64,000 nt of DNA from Paracoccus aerodenitrificans (GTDB lineage: Bacteria; Pseudomonadota; Alphaproteobacteria; Rhodobacterales; Rhodobacteraceae): contig NZ_CP115784.1 of NCBI RefSeq assembly GCF_027913215.1, forward strand, positions 1,674,001 through 1,738,000, read 5' to 3'. Positions within the stretch are counted from its first letter, which is position 1. The number at the start of each line of letters is the position of its first letter. Position numbers and translations under genes: made by a program. Of this stretch, positions 28,438 to 37,213 are shown piece by piece. The notes under the pieces were generated by a model. The model saw only the letters and a program-made list of their open reading frames with translations. It searched no databases and had not been told where the DNA came from.

Positions 28438-30255
28438 ATGGATATCCGCAATATCGCCATCATCGCCCATGTCGACCACGGCAAGACGACACTGGTGGAC
28501 CAGCTTCTAAAGCAGTCCGGCAGCTTTCGCGAAAACCAGGCCGTCGCCGAACGCGCGATGGACAGCAACGATATTGAGCGCGAACGCGGCATCACCATCC
28601 TCGCCAAGGCAACATCGGTCGAGTGGAACGGGACCCGGATCAATATCGTGGACACGCCCGGCCACGCCGATTTCGGCGGCGAGGTGGAACGGATCCTGAG
28701 CATGGTCGATGGCGTCTGCCTGCTGGTCGATGCCGCCGAAGGTCCGATGCCGCAGACCAAGTTCGTGACCTCGAAGGCGCTCGCCCTTGGCCTGAAGCCC
28801 ATCGTGGTGCTGAACAAGGTCGATAAACCGGCGGCAGAACCCGAACATGCGCTGAACGAGGTATTCGACCTGTTCGCCAATCTCGGCGCGACGGATGATC
28901 AGCTTGATTTCCCGCATCTCTATGCCTCGGGCATCGGGGGATGGGCCGTCGCCGATCTCGATGATGAGCGCAAGGACCTCTCGGCGCTGTTCGACCTGAT
29001 CCTGAAACATGTCGATCCGCCGAAACAGGTCGCTCAGGCGGATGAGCCCTTCCGCATGCTGGCCACTACGCTCGGCGCGGATCCCTTTCTAGGACGCATC
29101 CTGACCGGTCGGGTCGAGGCCGGTCGCGCCAAGCCGGGCGACACGGTCAAGATGCTCAACCGTCAGAATGAGCGGGTCGAGCAGTTCCGTATCTCCAAGG
29201 TTCTGGCCTTCCGCGGCCTGACGCAGCAACCGATCGACGTGGCAGAGGCAGGCGATATCGTTAGCATCGCCGGAATGGCGAAAGGCACCGTGGCCGATAC
29301 GATCTGCGCGATGGAGGTTGAAGAGGCCATCCCCGCACAGCCCATCGACCCGCCCACGATCAGCGTGACCTTCGGGATCAACGATTCGCCCCTTGCCGGT
29401 CAGGACGGCAAGAAGGTGCAATCCCGCGTCATCCGCGAGCGCCTGATGAAAGAGGCCGAATCCAACGTCGCCATCAAGGTCGAGGATACGCCCGGCGGCG
29501 AGGCCTTCATCGTCTCGGGCCGGGGCGAATTGCAGATGGGCGTGCTGATCGAAAACATGCGCCGCGAAGGATTCGAATTGTCGATCTCGCGCCCCCGCGT
29601 GATCTTCCGCGAGGAAGACGGCCAGCGGATGGAGCCGGTCGAAGAAGCCATTATCGACGTCGATGACGACTATACCGGCGCGGTGATCGAGAAACTGACC
29701 GGCGACCGCAAGGGTGAGCTGATCGACATGCGCCCGGCAGGCCACGGCAAGACCCGGATCGTGGCGCATGTGCCGTCGCGCGGGCTGATCGGCTATCACG
29801 GCGAATTCATGACCGACACGCGCGGCAATGGCGTCTTGAACCGCATCTTCCACGGCTGGACCCCTTACAAGGGCAGCATTCAGGGCCGCCGTCAGGGCGT
29901 TCTGATCAGCATGGAAAACGGCGTGTCAGTGGCCTATGCGCTGTGGAACCTGGAAGAGCGCGGCAAGCTGTTCATCGGTGCGCAGGAACAGGTTTATACC
30001 GGCATGATCATCGGCGAGCACAGCCGCGACAACGATCTTGAGGTCAATCCGCTCAAGGGCAAGAAACTCACCAATGTCCGCGCGTCCGGGACCGACGAAG
30101 CCGTCCGCCTGACCCCGCCCGTGCGTATGTCGCTGGAAGAGGCCATCGCCTATATCGACGATGACGAACTGGTCGAGGTCACGCCGAAAAATATCCGCCT
30201 GCGCAAGCGCCATCTCGACCCGCATGAACGCAAACGCGCCGCGCGCTCCGAGTAA
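28438..30255 (+). CDS. typA: Ribosome-associated GTPase TypA/BipA
   Basis: This 605-residue translational GTPase is related to EF-G and acts on ribosome assembly and stress or cold adaptation. G motifs are [15 protein letters not shown], the switch [24 protein letters not shown] and NKVDKP. Domains II, III and V and the BipA-specific C-terminal region ([19 protein letters not shown]) are present. It is followed by two inverted copies of an intergenic repeat and the convergent hydrolase gene. Confidence 0.97.
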   Translation: MDIRNIAIIAHVDHGKTTLVDQLLKQSGSFRENQAVAERAMDSNDIERERGITILAKATSVEWNGTRINIVDTPGHADFGGEVERILSMVDGVCLLVDAAEGPMPQTKFVTSKALALGLKPIVVLNKVDKPAAEPEHALNEVFDLFANLGATDDQLDFPHLYASGIGGWAVADLDDERKDLSALFDLILKHVDPPKQVAQADEPFRMLATTLGADPFLGRILTGRVEAGRAKPGDTVKMLNRQNERVEQFRISKVLAFRGLTQQPIDVAEAGDIVSIAGMAKGTVADTICAMEVEEAIPAQPIDPPTISVTFGINDSPLAGQDGKKVQSRVIRERLMKEAESNVAIKVEDTPGGEAFIVSGRGELQMGVLIENMRREGFELSISRPRVIFREEDGQRMEPVEEAIIDVDDDYTGAVIEKLTGDRKGELIDMRPAGHGKTRIVAHVPSRGLIGYHGEFMTDTRGNGVLNRIFHGWTPYKGSIQGRRQGVLISMENGVSVAYALWNLEERGKLFIGAQEQVYTGMIIGEHSRDNDLEVNPLKGKKLTNVRASGTDEAVRLTPPVRMSLEEAIAYIDDDELVEVTPKNIRLRKRHLDPHERKRAARSE

Positions 30256-30265
30256 TCACCCTCAG

Positions 30266-30320
30266 GGCCGGGGGTTTTGCACCCCGGACCCCCGCAGGAT
30301 ATTTGACCCAGGCTGAACGC
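30266..30320 (+). repeat. Intergenic repeat, copy 1 (after typA)
   Basis: A GC-rich block (GGCCGGGGG...CCCCGGACCCC) leads into GGATATTTGACCCAGGCTGAA. It matches copy 2 in inverted orientation and the tail of copy 3 at 46.1 kb. It lies directly after the typA stop, in the same orientation as the gene. Confidence 0.6.
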
Positions 30321-30371
30321 GTATTCATTCTGGCGTAAATATATCCCGGGGTCCGGGGCAGCGCCCCGGCT
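30321..30371 (-). repeat. Intergenic repeat, copy 2 (inverted, after the hydrolase gene)
   Basis: On the minus strand this reads GCCGGGGCGCTGCCCCGGAC, then CCCGGGATATATTTACGCCAG and AATGAA. It abuts the hydrolase stop codon and forms a large inverted pair with copy 1, so transcripts from either side could fold into a long hairpin. Confidence 0.6.
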
Positions 30372-31338
30372 ACTCTCCGAAATTCTGGGTAATCCAGCCA
30401 TTGATGCGGGCAGCCACCGGCGCGGTTTGTCCGGGCGATAGAATATCACCCGCAATCACATGCGCCGAGGGATCGTCGCCGGGGCCGAGCGATACCGGTG
30501 ATTCCGTGACATCACCTCCCCAGCTTTCCAGCACGCGCGGAATGGCAGCGGCGTCGATGATCTGATCATTCCGGGACCACAGGGCCAGCAGCGGTTGGTT
30601 GGCCTCGGCGTAACCTGTGCTGGTCGCCTCTGCGACAAGGGCGACCATTGGCAGGATCGCCGTCAGAGGATAACAGGTCGTCCAGAATTTGCGGTGAGCT
30701 TCGTTTTTCGGCTCGAAGCAGCGTTCGCGCCCGCCGAGCAATGGCAGCCAGTGACGGGCGAGAGGCTGTCTTGCCAGAAATGCCCAACCGTTCTTGAGCC
30801 CGAAATTCGGCGAAACCAGCACCACCCCGTCGATCAGCCTGCCAAGCTGCGGATCCCGCGCGGCCATCGCTGCAAGCGTCCCTCCCGTCGATGAGCCGAT
30901 CAGGATCACCTGCTTGCCGATACGGCGGCCGATCGCCACCGCTTCAGCCACATCCCGCGCCCAGTCCGAGACATGCGCCGTTCCCATCGATGCGCCGTCC
31001 AGACCGTGACCGTTCAGCCGCGCGAAATAAAGATTCGCGCCGCGCCATGCTGCGATCAGATCCGGGACAGGGCGAATTTCCTGCGATGTCGCCGAAAATC
31101 CGTGCAGATACACGATGGCCACCGGCGTCCGCACCCCTGTTCGGCCCGCCCAGACGATCCGGCGCGAGACCTCGGGCGGCACTCCGCTTTCTTCCTGATA
31201 AAGATAGGCATCCAGATCCTCGGGCAGTTCCCCGATCTGAGGCGGTTCGAAGCGCCCCGATTCGCGCGGTCCGAAAGCCCAGATCAGCGCGACAATGACA
31301 ATCACGGCCAGCAGAAGCAAAAGCGACAGGCTCAGCAT
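30370..31338 (-). CDS. Membrane-anchored alpha/beta hydrolase
   Basis: This protein of about 322 residues has an N-terminal transmembrane anchor (LSLSLLLLLAVIVIVALIWA) followed by an alpha/beta hydrolase fold. The fold contains YLHGFSATSQEIRPV, the nucleophile elbow LIGSSTGGTLAAM, an acid in WSRNDQIID and a His in DDPSAHVIAG. The substrate is unknown. The ATG at 31338 has GGGGCGG upstream. A GTG at 31455 overlapping the previous stop would add 39 basic, Pro-rich residues and is a real alternative. It is the last gene of the four-gene motor/hydrolase operon. Confidence 0.75.
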   Translation of the reverse strand: MLSLSLLLLLAVIVIVALIWAFGPRESGRFEPPQIGELPEDLDAYLYQEESGVPPEVSRRIVWAGRTGVRTPVAIVYLHGFSATSQEIRPVPDLIAAWRGANLYFARLNGHGLDGASMGTAHVSDWARDVAEAVAIGRRIGKQVILIGSSTGGTLAAMAARDPQLGRLIDGVVLVSPNFGLKNGWAFLARQPLARHWLPLLGGRERCFEPKNEAHRKFWTTCYPLTAILPMVALVAEATSTGYAEANQPLLALWSRNDQIIDAAAIPRVLESWGGDVTESPVSLGPGDDPSAHVIAGDILSPGQTAPVAARINGWITQNFGE

Positions 31339-31447
31339 TTTCCGCCCCTTCGGGGCGCGGGGTTCAGCCCGGCCTTCACCGCCCTTGCCAGAGCGGCGCG
31401 GCACCGGTTTCTGCGGTGCCGACCGGGCTTTATCGACGCGGCCACGC

Positions 31448-32191
31448 TTAGCCACGCAGAACCCCGGTGATCGAATCCTTGATAAGCGACAGGCATTCCG
31501 GGGTTGAGAACCGATGATCCGCGCCTTTGACCAGAGACAGCCGCAGATCCGGGCTTTCGGCATGATCGAGCAGCCGCATCGCCCAATCGACCGGAACATC
31601 CGTATCGGCGGTTCCCTGCAACAGGCGCACCGGGAAATCCAGACGCAGAGGCTGGTTGAGGACAAGCTGATTGCGCCCATCCTCGATCAGGCGGCGGGTA
31701 ATCACCGTCGGGCCGTCATCATATTCCGACGGCACCTCGATCCGACCCTGATCCATCAGCACGGCCCGCTGATCATCGTTGAAACCTGCCCAGAATCCGT
31801 TCTCGGTGAAATCCGGCGCGGCGGCGATGCCGACAAGCCCGGCGACGCGGTCGGACATTTGCCGCGCGACCAGAAGCGAGATCCAGCCGCCCATTGAAGA
31901 GCCGACCAGCACTTGCGGTCCTTCTGTCAGTGCCGAAATCGCGGCCACGGCATCCTCGGCCCAGTCACCGATTGCACCGTCTTCGAAGGCTCCGCCCGAT
32001 TCGCCGTGACCGGAATAATCGAAACGCAGAAAGGCTCGGCCTTCCCGCGCCGCCCATTCCGCCAGATATTCGGCCTTGGTGCCGCGCATATCTGAATGGA
32101 AACCGCCCAGAAATACCACACCCGGCCTCTGCCCTTGCTGGCGAAGAAAGGCGATGCTGCGGCCCTGAGGCGTTTCCAGAAATTCGGTCAT
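31448..32191 (-). CDS. Alpha/beta hydrolase
   Basis: This 247-residue soluble hydrolase has FLGGFHSDMRGTKAEYLAEW and RFDYSGHGESGGAF near the N-terminus. The nucleophile elbow is LVGSSMGGWISLL, an acid lies in GTADTDVPV, and the catalytic His is in GADHRFST. The pattern resembles bacterial homologues of ABHD10/palmitoyl-thioesterase-type hydrolases, but the substrate cannot be assigned. Its start overlaps the stop of the OmpA/MotB-like gene (TGATG), which ties it to that operon. Confidence 0.85.
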   Translation of the reverse strand: MTEFLETPQGRSIAFLRQQGQRPGVVFLGGFHSDMRGTKAEYLAEWAAREGRAFLRFDYSGHGESGGAFEDGAIGDWAEDAVAAISALTEGPQVLVGSSMGGWISLLVARQMSDRVAGLVGIAAAPDFTENGFWAGFNDDQRAVLMDQGRIEVPSEYDDGPTVITRRLIEDGRNQLVLNQPLRLDFPVRLLQGTADTDVPVDWAMRLLDHAESPDLRLSLVKGADHRFSTPECLSLIKDSITGVLRG

Positions 32192-33756
32192 CAGCGTTCC
32201 GTCAGTTTCAACTCGATCCGGCGATTTCGTGCCATGCCCTCGGGCGTGTCATCCGATGCAACCGGACGTGTATCGGCAAATCCGGTCGGCGCAAGACGGC
32301 CCTCAGGGAAACCCAGATCGTCCACCATATATCTGACAACCGCAAGAGCACGGGCCTGGCTCAGTTCCCAATTATCGCGATAGCGGCCCTGCCCGGAAAG
32401 AGGCGACGAATCCGTGTGGCCATCCACGCGGATCACCCAGTCGATTTCCTCGGGGATGGTATCGGCGATCTCCATCAGCATCTCGCTGACCCGGGCAACG
32501 CTTTCCCGACCCTCTTGCGAGAGGGTGGCCTCGCCCTGTCTGAACAGCACCTCGGACTGGAAGACGAAACGGTCGCCGACAATCTCGACCTCGTCGCGAC
32601 CTTCGAGAATGTCGCGCAACCGACCGAAGAATTCGGAACGATAGCGGGACAGATTGGCGGTTTCCTCTTCCAGACGCAGCCTTTCGGCCTCTTCCAGAGC
32701 AAGGCGACGCTGCTGTTCCTCGGAGGCCTGCAGAAGTGCTGCGTTCAACTGCGAACCAAGTTCCTCCAGTTCAACCTCGGCGGCGTCTCCATCGGCCTGG
32801 CTGATATTCAGCGCCTGCTGGATCGAGGCAAGCTGTGCGTTCAGGGCCGCGACCTGCTCATTCAGAAGCGCCACGCGGCGCTGAGCCTCGGTCGAACTCT
32901 GCTGTTCCTCGGCCAGTTCCGCCCGCGCAGTTGCCAGAAGCGCCGCCTGCCGCTCTGATTCCGTCAGGCTGTTTTCGGCACTCCCGGCCAGTTCATCCCG
33001 CGCGGCCTCTGCGGCGGCAAGGAGGGTCAGCGTATCCTCGGCCTCTTGCCGGCTTTCTTCCAGCGAGAGGGTCAGGGCGGTCAGTTCCGCTTCGGAATTG
33101 CGCAATTTTTCACGCAGCGCCTCGGCTGCGGCGGCTTCGGCAATGCGGGCCTGTTCGGCTTCGCTGAGTTCTTGCCCCGCAGTGGCGTTTTCCTCGCGGA
33201 GATCGGCGACCAGAGCCTCCAGCGCCTCGCGCCGTGCGGCGGCCAGCCGGGCCGCTTCCCGCTGCGCATCGGTTTCGCTGCGGGCAGAGGCAAGCGCCTG
33301 CTCGGCGCGGCTGAGGGAATTGCGCGTCGTTTCAAGCGTCGCCTCGGTGGTGTCCAGCGACTGACGGGCAGAGGCAAGCGCCTCGCGGTTTTCCTCAAGC
33401 TCTGCCTCGGCCTGCCCGGCCCGCTGCGCCTGCGCATCCCGTGCGGCGATCAGACGGGCGACCTGAGTTTCGAAATCGCCAAGCCGCTCCTCGGCAGAGG
33501 CAAGACCAGCCTGCGCGGCCTGACGTTCATCGCGCGTCACGGCCAGAATGCGGGTCAGCCCGGCGACCTGTTCGGTCAATTGGGACAGGCGGTCCTCCTG
33601 CCGGTCGACCGTATCGCGCAGCACGGATTGCACGACCATGAAAATGGTGATGACGAACATCAGCACCATCAGAAGCGCGGTCATGGCATCGACGAATCCC
33701 GGCCAGATCGTAGATGCGAAGCGGTTACCGCCGCGATTGCCCCGCGACAGCGCCAT
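32191..33756 (-). CDS. MotB/OmpA-like protein with very long coiled coil
   Basis: This 521-residue protein has a single N-terminal transmembrane helix carrying Asp23 (WPGFVDAMTALLMVLMFV). That matches the proton-pathway Asp of MotB, ZorB and ExbD. Residues 48-375 form a nearly uninterrupted Ala/Glu/Leu-rich coiled coil. Residues 387-521 are an OmpA-like peptidoglycan-binding domain, with VDGHTDSSPLSGQG, NWELSQARALAVVRYM and GMARNRRIELKL. It is expected to pair with the channel subunit encoded just upstream, whose stop overlaps this start (TGATG). The inserted coiled coil is far longer than in MotB. Confidence 0.85.
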   Translation of the reverse strand: MALSRGNRGGNRFASTIWPGFVDAMTALLMVLMFVITIFMVVQSVLRDTVDRQEDRLSQLTEQVAGLTRILAVTRDERQAAQAGLASAEERLGDFETQVARLIAARDAQAQRAGQAEAELEENREALASARQSLDTTEATLETTRNSLSRAEQALASARSETDAQREAARLAAARREALEALVADLREENATAGQELSEAEQARIAEAAAAEALREKLRNSEAELTALTLSLEESRQEAEDTLTLLAAAEAARDELAGSAENSLTESERQAALLATARAELAEEQQSSTEAQRRVALLNEQVAALNAQLASIQQALNISQADGDAAEVELEELGSQLNAALLQASEEQQRRLALEEAERLRLEEETANLSRYRSEFFGRLRDILEGRDEVEIVGDRFVFQSEVLFRQGEATLSQEGRESVARVSEMLMEIADTIPEEIDWVIRVDGHTDSSPLSGQGRYRDNWELSQARALAVVRYMVDDLGFPEGRLAPTGFADTRPVASDDTPEGMARNRRIELKLTER

Positions 33757-35393
33757 CAGGCCCGTCCAAGCGCCCGCAGCGCCTCGGTCAGTTCGACGAT
33801 TTCATGGCGCAGATCCTTCGTGGAAAGCTGACGCGCCGCAGCGGTTTCCTCGACCAGCCGGGCCATGGCATCGTCGATGGAACGCAGATAGATCCGGGAT
33901 TCGTCATCCTGCGCACGAGCCCCGCCTGCCGCGATCAGGCGATCCTGTGCCTCGGCCAGCCGGTTGAGCGCACGGGCCATTTCGTCCATCTCGGCGGGGT
34001 TCTGTTCGACGATAGAGATCAGACGCTCCTGCCCCTGCCCCAGACGGTCCAGAGCCTGCGCGATTCCGCTCTCTGCCGGGTGCTGTCCGGTTGCCCGGAT
34101 CAGGTTTTCCTGTGCCTCGCCAAGCCGCGATAGAGCGCGGGTCAGTTCTTCAGTGCCGGCCGCCGATCCCTGCTCGGCGGCGCTGATCAGGCGTTGCTGG
34201 CCTTCGCTGAGCCGTGTCATTGCGGTGGCCATTTCCCCCAGCCTGCTGACATTCGCCTCTGAATCGTCCAGCATGAACTGCCCCAGCCTTTCGACATTGC
34301 GGGCCATCAGCAGAACCCGCTCATCCGCCTCGATCGCTTCCTGTTCGCGGATTTCGTCGCGCTCGGTATAAAACGCCTGCAACTCAGCCATCTGCGCGGC
34401 GATCTGGTCCAGAAAGCCCAGAATACTGGCCTGATCCAGCTTGTCGCTGTCATCCCCGGCAATGCCAAGCCGGGTAAATCCGGACAGCCATTCCTCAAGC
34501 TCGCGATAAAAGCGGTTCTGCCCATGCGTCGCGAACAATTCCAGCAGCCCGACCACAAGCGAGCCCGCCAGCCCCAGAAGCGAGGACGAAAACGCGACCG
34601 CCATCCCGCCAAGCTGCGCTTCCAGCCCGGTCATCAGATTCTCGAAAACCTGCATCCCGGTCTGGCCTTCCTGCGGCGCAAGCGCCCGGATCGTATCGAC
34701 CACGGCGGGTACGGTCGTTGCCAGACCGTAAAACGTTCCCAGAAGGCCAAGGAAGATCAGAAGGTTGGAGAGATACCGGGTGATATCCCGCGCCTCGTCG
34801 ATCCGCGTCGCGACCGAATCGAGGATCGACCGCGCCGAGCCGGTCGAGATCACGCCGCCAATCGGCCCCCGCGCCCCCAGCAGAGCCGCCAGAGGGGCCA
34901 GCAGACGCGGGGCGCGATCCTCTCCGTCGCCGAGGGCAGCCACGCCTCTTTCGCTGGCATTGCGGCGCCGCTCGGCGAAACGTTCGATCCAGCTTACGGA
35001 CTGGAAAAGCTGCGCGACCTGCCAGAAACAGGCCAGAACGCCGATGACGAACACTGTCAGGATCAGACCGTTCAGCCAGGGATTTGCCGCGAAAATCGGC
35101 AGAATGCGGCCATAGGCGAACCATCCGCCCACCGCGACCAGAACCAGCACGATCAGCATCATCACGATCTGACGCACGGGCTGACCGAATGTCGGCTGGA
35201 CTACACGGCGTTCCTGCGCCCGCCGCGCGGTCAGCCGCCGGGATCTGGACCGAACCGCCGGATCGATCACATTGCGCTCGGCCTTCGACGCGTCAGCCTG
35301 CGACGCGGTTGTCTGGCTGTCCGCATCCTGTGCGGAGGGCCTGTCTTCCGCTGAGGCGGACGGGTTTGGTTCAGGCGGCGTCTCGGCACTCAT
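33756..35393 (-). CDS. MotA/ExbB/ZorA-like channel subunit with long repeat-bearing tail
   Basis: This 545-residue inner-membrane protein starts with a charged cytosolic region (1-70). Four transmembrane helices follow, near 74-94, 107-130, 207-230 and 262-287, with LLGTFYGLATTVPAVVDTI and MAVAFSSSLLGLAGSLVVGL as in MotA/ExbB proteins. A cytosolic helical tail (290-545) contains four 27-29-residue repeats with the core RLGEGQERLI at about 392-488. It probably forms an ion-driven motor with the next gene. Neighbours are hydrolases, not TonB, flagellar or defence genes. Its ATG follows CGGAGTG and a promoter-like sequence. Confidence 0.82.
   Translation of the reverse strand: MSAETPPEPNPSASAEDRPSAQDADSQTTASQADASKAERNVIDPAVRSRSRRLTARRAQERRVVQPTFGQPVRQIVMMLIVLVLVAVGGWFAYGRILPIFAANPWLNGLILTVFVIGVLACFWQVAQLFQSVSWIERFAERRRNASERGVAALGDGEDRAPRLLAPLAALLGARGPIGGVISTGSARSILDSVATRIDEARDITRYLSNLLIFLGLLGTFYGLATTVPAVVDTIRALAPQEGQTGMQVFENLMTGLEAQLGGMAVAFSSSLLGLAGSLVVGLLELFATHGQNRFYRELEEWLSGFTRLGIAGDDSDKLDQASILGFLDQIAAQMAELQAFYTERDEIREQEAIEADERVLLMARNVERLGQFMLDDSEANVSRLGEMATAMTRLSEGQQRLISAAEQGSAAGTEELTRALSRLGEAQENLIRATGQHPAESGIAQALDRLGQGQERLISIVEQNPAEMDEMARALNRLAEAQDRLIAAGGARAQDDESRIYLRSIDDAMARLVEETAAARQLSTKDLRHEIVELTEALRALGRA
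33930..34220 (-). repeat. Four degenerate in-frame repeats in the channel tail
   Basis: The encoded cores are MTRLSEGQQRLIS, LSRLGEAQENLIR, LDRLGQGQERLIS and LNRLAEAQDRLIA, spaced 27-29 residues apart. The pattern suggests a repeated helical unit formed by internal duplication. Confidence 0.7.
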
Positions 35394-35426
35394 ATTACAC
35401 TCCGGGCGGGCATCAAATTGCGGTCG

Positions 35427-35454
35427 AGTTTATCAGCACCGCTATATCTGCCAA
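35427..35454 (-). promoter_or_regulatory. Promoter candidate for the motor/hydrolase operon
   Basis: On the minus strand TTGGCA is followed after 16 nt by TAAACT, about 34 nt before the start of the channel gene. No operator was recognised. Confidence 0.4.
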
Positions 35455-35470
35455 CCGCCTATTTATCGTT

Positions 35471-36007
35471 TCAGGACGTCAGGCGGCGCACTTCATCCGC
35501 AAGATGCTCCAGATCGGCATCGCGCAGCCCCAGCTCGGCCAGATGCGCCGCCGTATTGTACAGGTAATCGCGGTTTTCGCCCCGCTCGCCCGAGGCCGCC
35601 GCGATGATCCGCGCCTGCTCATCCGCAGCAAGCCCGCCCGCATATTGCTCATGTCCGGGCTGCATCACATAGGTAATTGCCTCAACCTGACGCCCATCCG
35701 ACAGATGCAGCGGCAGCACAGCCTCGCGATAAGCATCAGAGATCAGCTCACGCGCACGCACCGCCGCGATCACCTCGGGCCAGTTTTCATCCGTCACACG
35801 CAGCGCCACGCCCCGGCAGCGGCTGGTTCCGTCCTCATCCAGCGCCAGAACCAGACCGGGCACTTCAGGGGTGCCGCGATAATGATATGAGCGCAGACAG
35901 AAGCTGCGGTGAAATCCTTCAAGCGTCGCCACGACACGCTCGGCCACCTCGAAACCGGGGTCCCACATCAGCGACCCATAGGCAAACAACCAGTTCTGAT
36001 CCCGCAT
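35471..36007 (-). CDS. ChaC-like gamma-glutamylcyclotransferase
   Basis: This 178-residue enzyme of the ChaC family degrades glutathione to 5-oxoproline and Cys-Gly. The N-terminal WLFAYGSLMWDPGFEV is the family signature, with a phosphate-binding-like loop, and FCLRSYHYRGTPEVPGLV follows. The start at 36007 is preferred because AGAGGAAG sits just upstream and the family motif begins within 10 residues. Upstream in-frame ATGs at 36022 and 36058 are less likely. It diverges from the DUF2125 gene. Confidence 0.85.
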   Translation of the reverse strand: MRDQNWLFAYGSLMWDPGFEVAERVVATLEGFHRSFCLRSYHYRGTPEVPGLVLALDEDGTSRCRGVALRVTDENWPEVIAAVRARELISDAYREAVLPLHLSDGRQVEAITYVMQPGHEQYAGGLAADEQARIIAAASGERGENRDYLYNTAAHLAELGLRDADLEHLADEVRRLTS

Positions 36008-36084
36008 GACTTCCTCTTTCATCGGGCGGCATTCTAGGCTTACATGCCGCCGGTTCAAGCATCTCGGGGTGAATGGAGGCCTTG

Positions 36085-37170
36085 ATGAAGAAACTGGTTA
36101 TCGGGGTGATCCTTCTCGTCGTGATTTTCGGCGCATCCTGGTATGGCGTGGAAAGCTGGCTGAGCAGTCGCGCACGCGAAGCGGTGGCAGCAGATCCCCG
36201 GATCACGGCGGAAAATGTCAGCCCGCTGCGCAATCCATCGCGGATCGGGATACGGCTTGAGCAGCTTGACTATGGCGATGAACAGATGGGTTTCGCGGCC
36301 CCCGAAATCGACCTCTATGCACCGGCCCTGTCCCCGAACAGGCTGACCGCCGAACTGCCGCAGCAGATGACATTGCGCCTTGGGTCGGCCCCGGCTCAGA
36401 TGACGCTGAGCGATGGCAGCGCCTTCGCAGTGGTCTCGCCGCTGCATCGGATGAGCATCAGCGATGCGGGGATCGAGGCACAGGGGCTGAAGATCGACGG
36501 CGCAGACGTCCTTGAGGCGTTGGATCTTCGCGCCGTCATCGCCCATATGGGCGGTGCCGCGCCGGAAGGGTCCGGTGCGGGATATGCGATCAACCTGGCG
36601 GCAAGCGGAATCGCGGTCGGATCGCTGACGGAACGGCTGGATATCTCGGGTCCGGGGCAGCTTTGGCTGACTGCGCCTGTCGGTCAGGCCATGCTTCAGG
36701 GAAATGTGCCGCCCCCGGTGGTGACCGGGCTGCAAAGCAGTGGGCTGCGTTTTTCGCTTGGCAGGACAGAGGCCACCCTGATCGGCAGGATCGAGGCCGA
36801 TGCGAATGGCTATGCCTCGGGCGAGGCCGCCTTCTACACGAAGGATGCGCAGAGCTTCATTGATGCGGCGGTCTCGGCAGGATTTCTGCCGCCCGAGCGC
36901 GCGTTGATGGCAGGAGCGCTGCTAAAAAATCTTTCTGAAACGCCCGTGGCCAATGAAACAGAACCGCCCCCAAGCGCAGAGGATCTGTCATCGACCTCGG
37001 TCGAAGTGGCATCCGAGGCCGCGCAGGCCGAGACAGAGGCGGATATGGATCAGATCGTTTCCCTGCCCCCCGCCACTGACGGGCAGATTCGTCTGCCGCT
37101 GATCCTGAAAGATGGCCGGATGCGCCTTGGCCCGGTCCCGGTCGGCCCCGCCCCGCGTCTGGTGCCGTGA
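36085..37170 (+). CDS. DUF2125 membrane-anchored protein
   Basis: This 361-residue protein has an N-terminal anchor or signal helix (KKLVIGVILLVVIFGASWYG) and a large extracytoplasmic beta-rich domain typical of DUF2125, an alphaproteobacterial family of unknown function. A Pro/Glu/Ser-rich low-complexity stretch near residues 290-325 breaks the C-terminal domain. The end, ILKDGRMRLGPVPVGPAP, matches the family. The ATG at 36085 is chosen because GGAGG lies 5 nt upstream. The gene is convergent with polA. Confidence 0.82.
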   Translation: MKKLVIGVILLVVIFGASWYGVESWLSSRAREAVAADPRITAENVSPLRNPSRIGIRLEQLDYGDEQMGFAAPEIDLYAPALSPNRLTAELPQQMTLRLGSAPAQMTLSDGSAFAVVSPLHRMSISDAGIEAQGLKIDGADVLEALDLRAVIAHMGGAAPEGSGAGYAINLAASGIAVGSLTERLDISGPGQLWLTAPVGQAMLQGNVPPPVVTGLQSSGLRFSLGRTEATLIGRIEADANGYASGEAAFYTKDAQSFIDAAVSAGFLPPERALMAGALLKNLSETPVANETEPPPSAEDLSSTSVEVASEAAQAETEADMDQIVSLPPATDGQIRLPLILKDGRMRLGPVPVGPAPRLVP

Positions 37171-37213
37171 CAGGAATGCGGGCCAGGCGCTCAGCGACGG
37201 CGCTCACCCGCCC

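Noticed and set aside
30370..35393. Zorya anti-phage system
   Set aside because: The two motor-like proteins resemble ZorA/ZorB in layout, but no ZorC, ZorD or ZorE-like gene is present, the neighbours are hydrolases, and the long periplasmic coiled coil is unlike ZorB.
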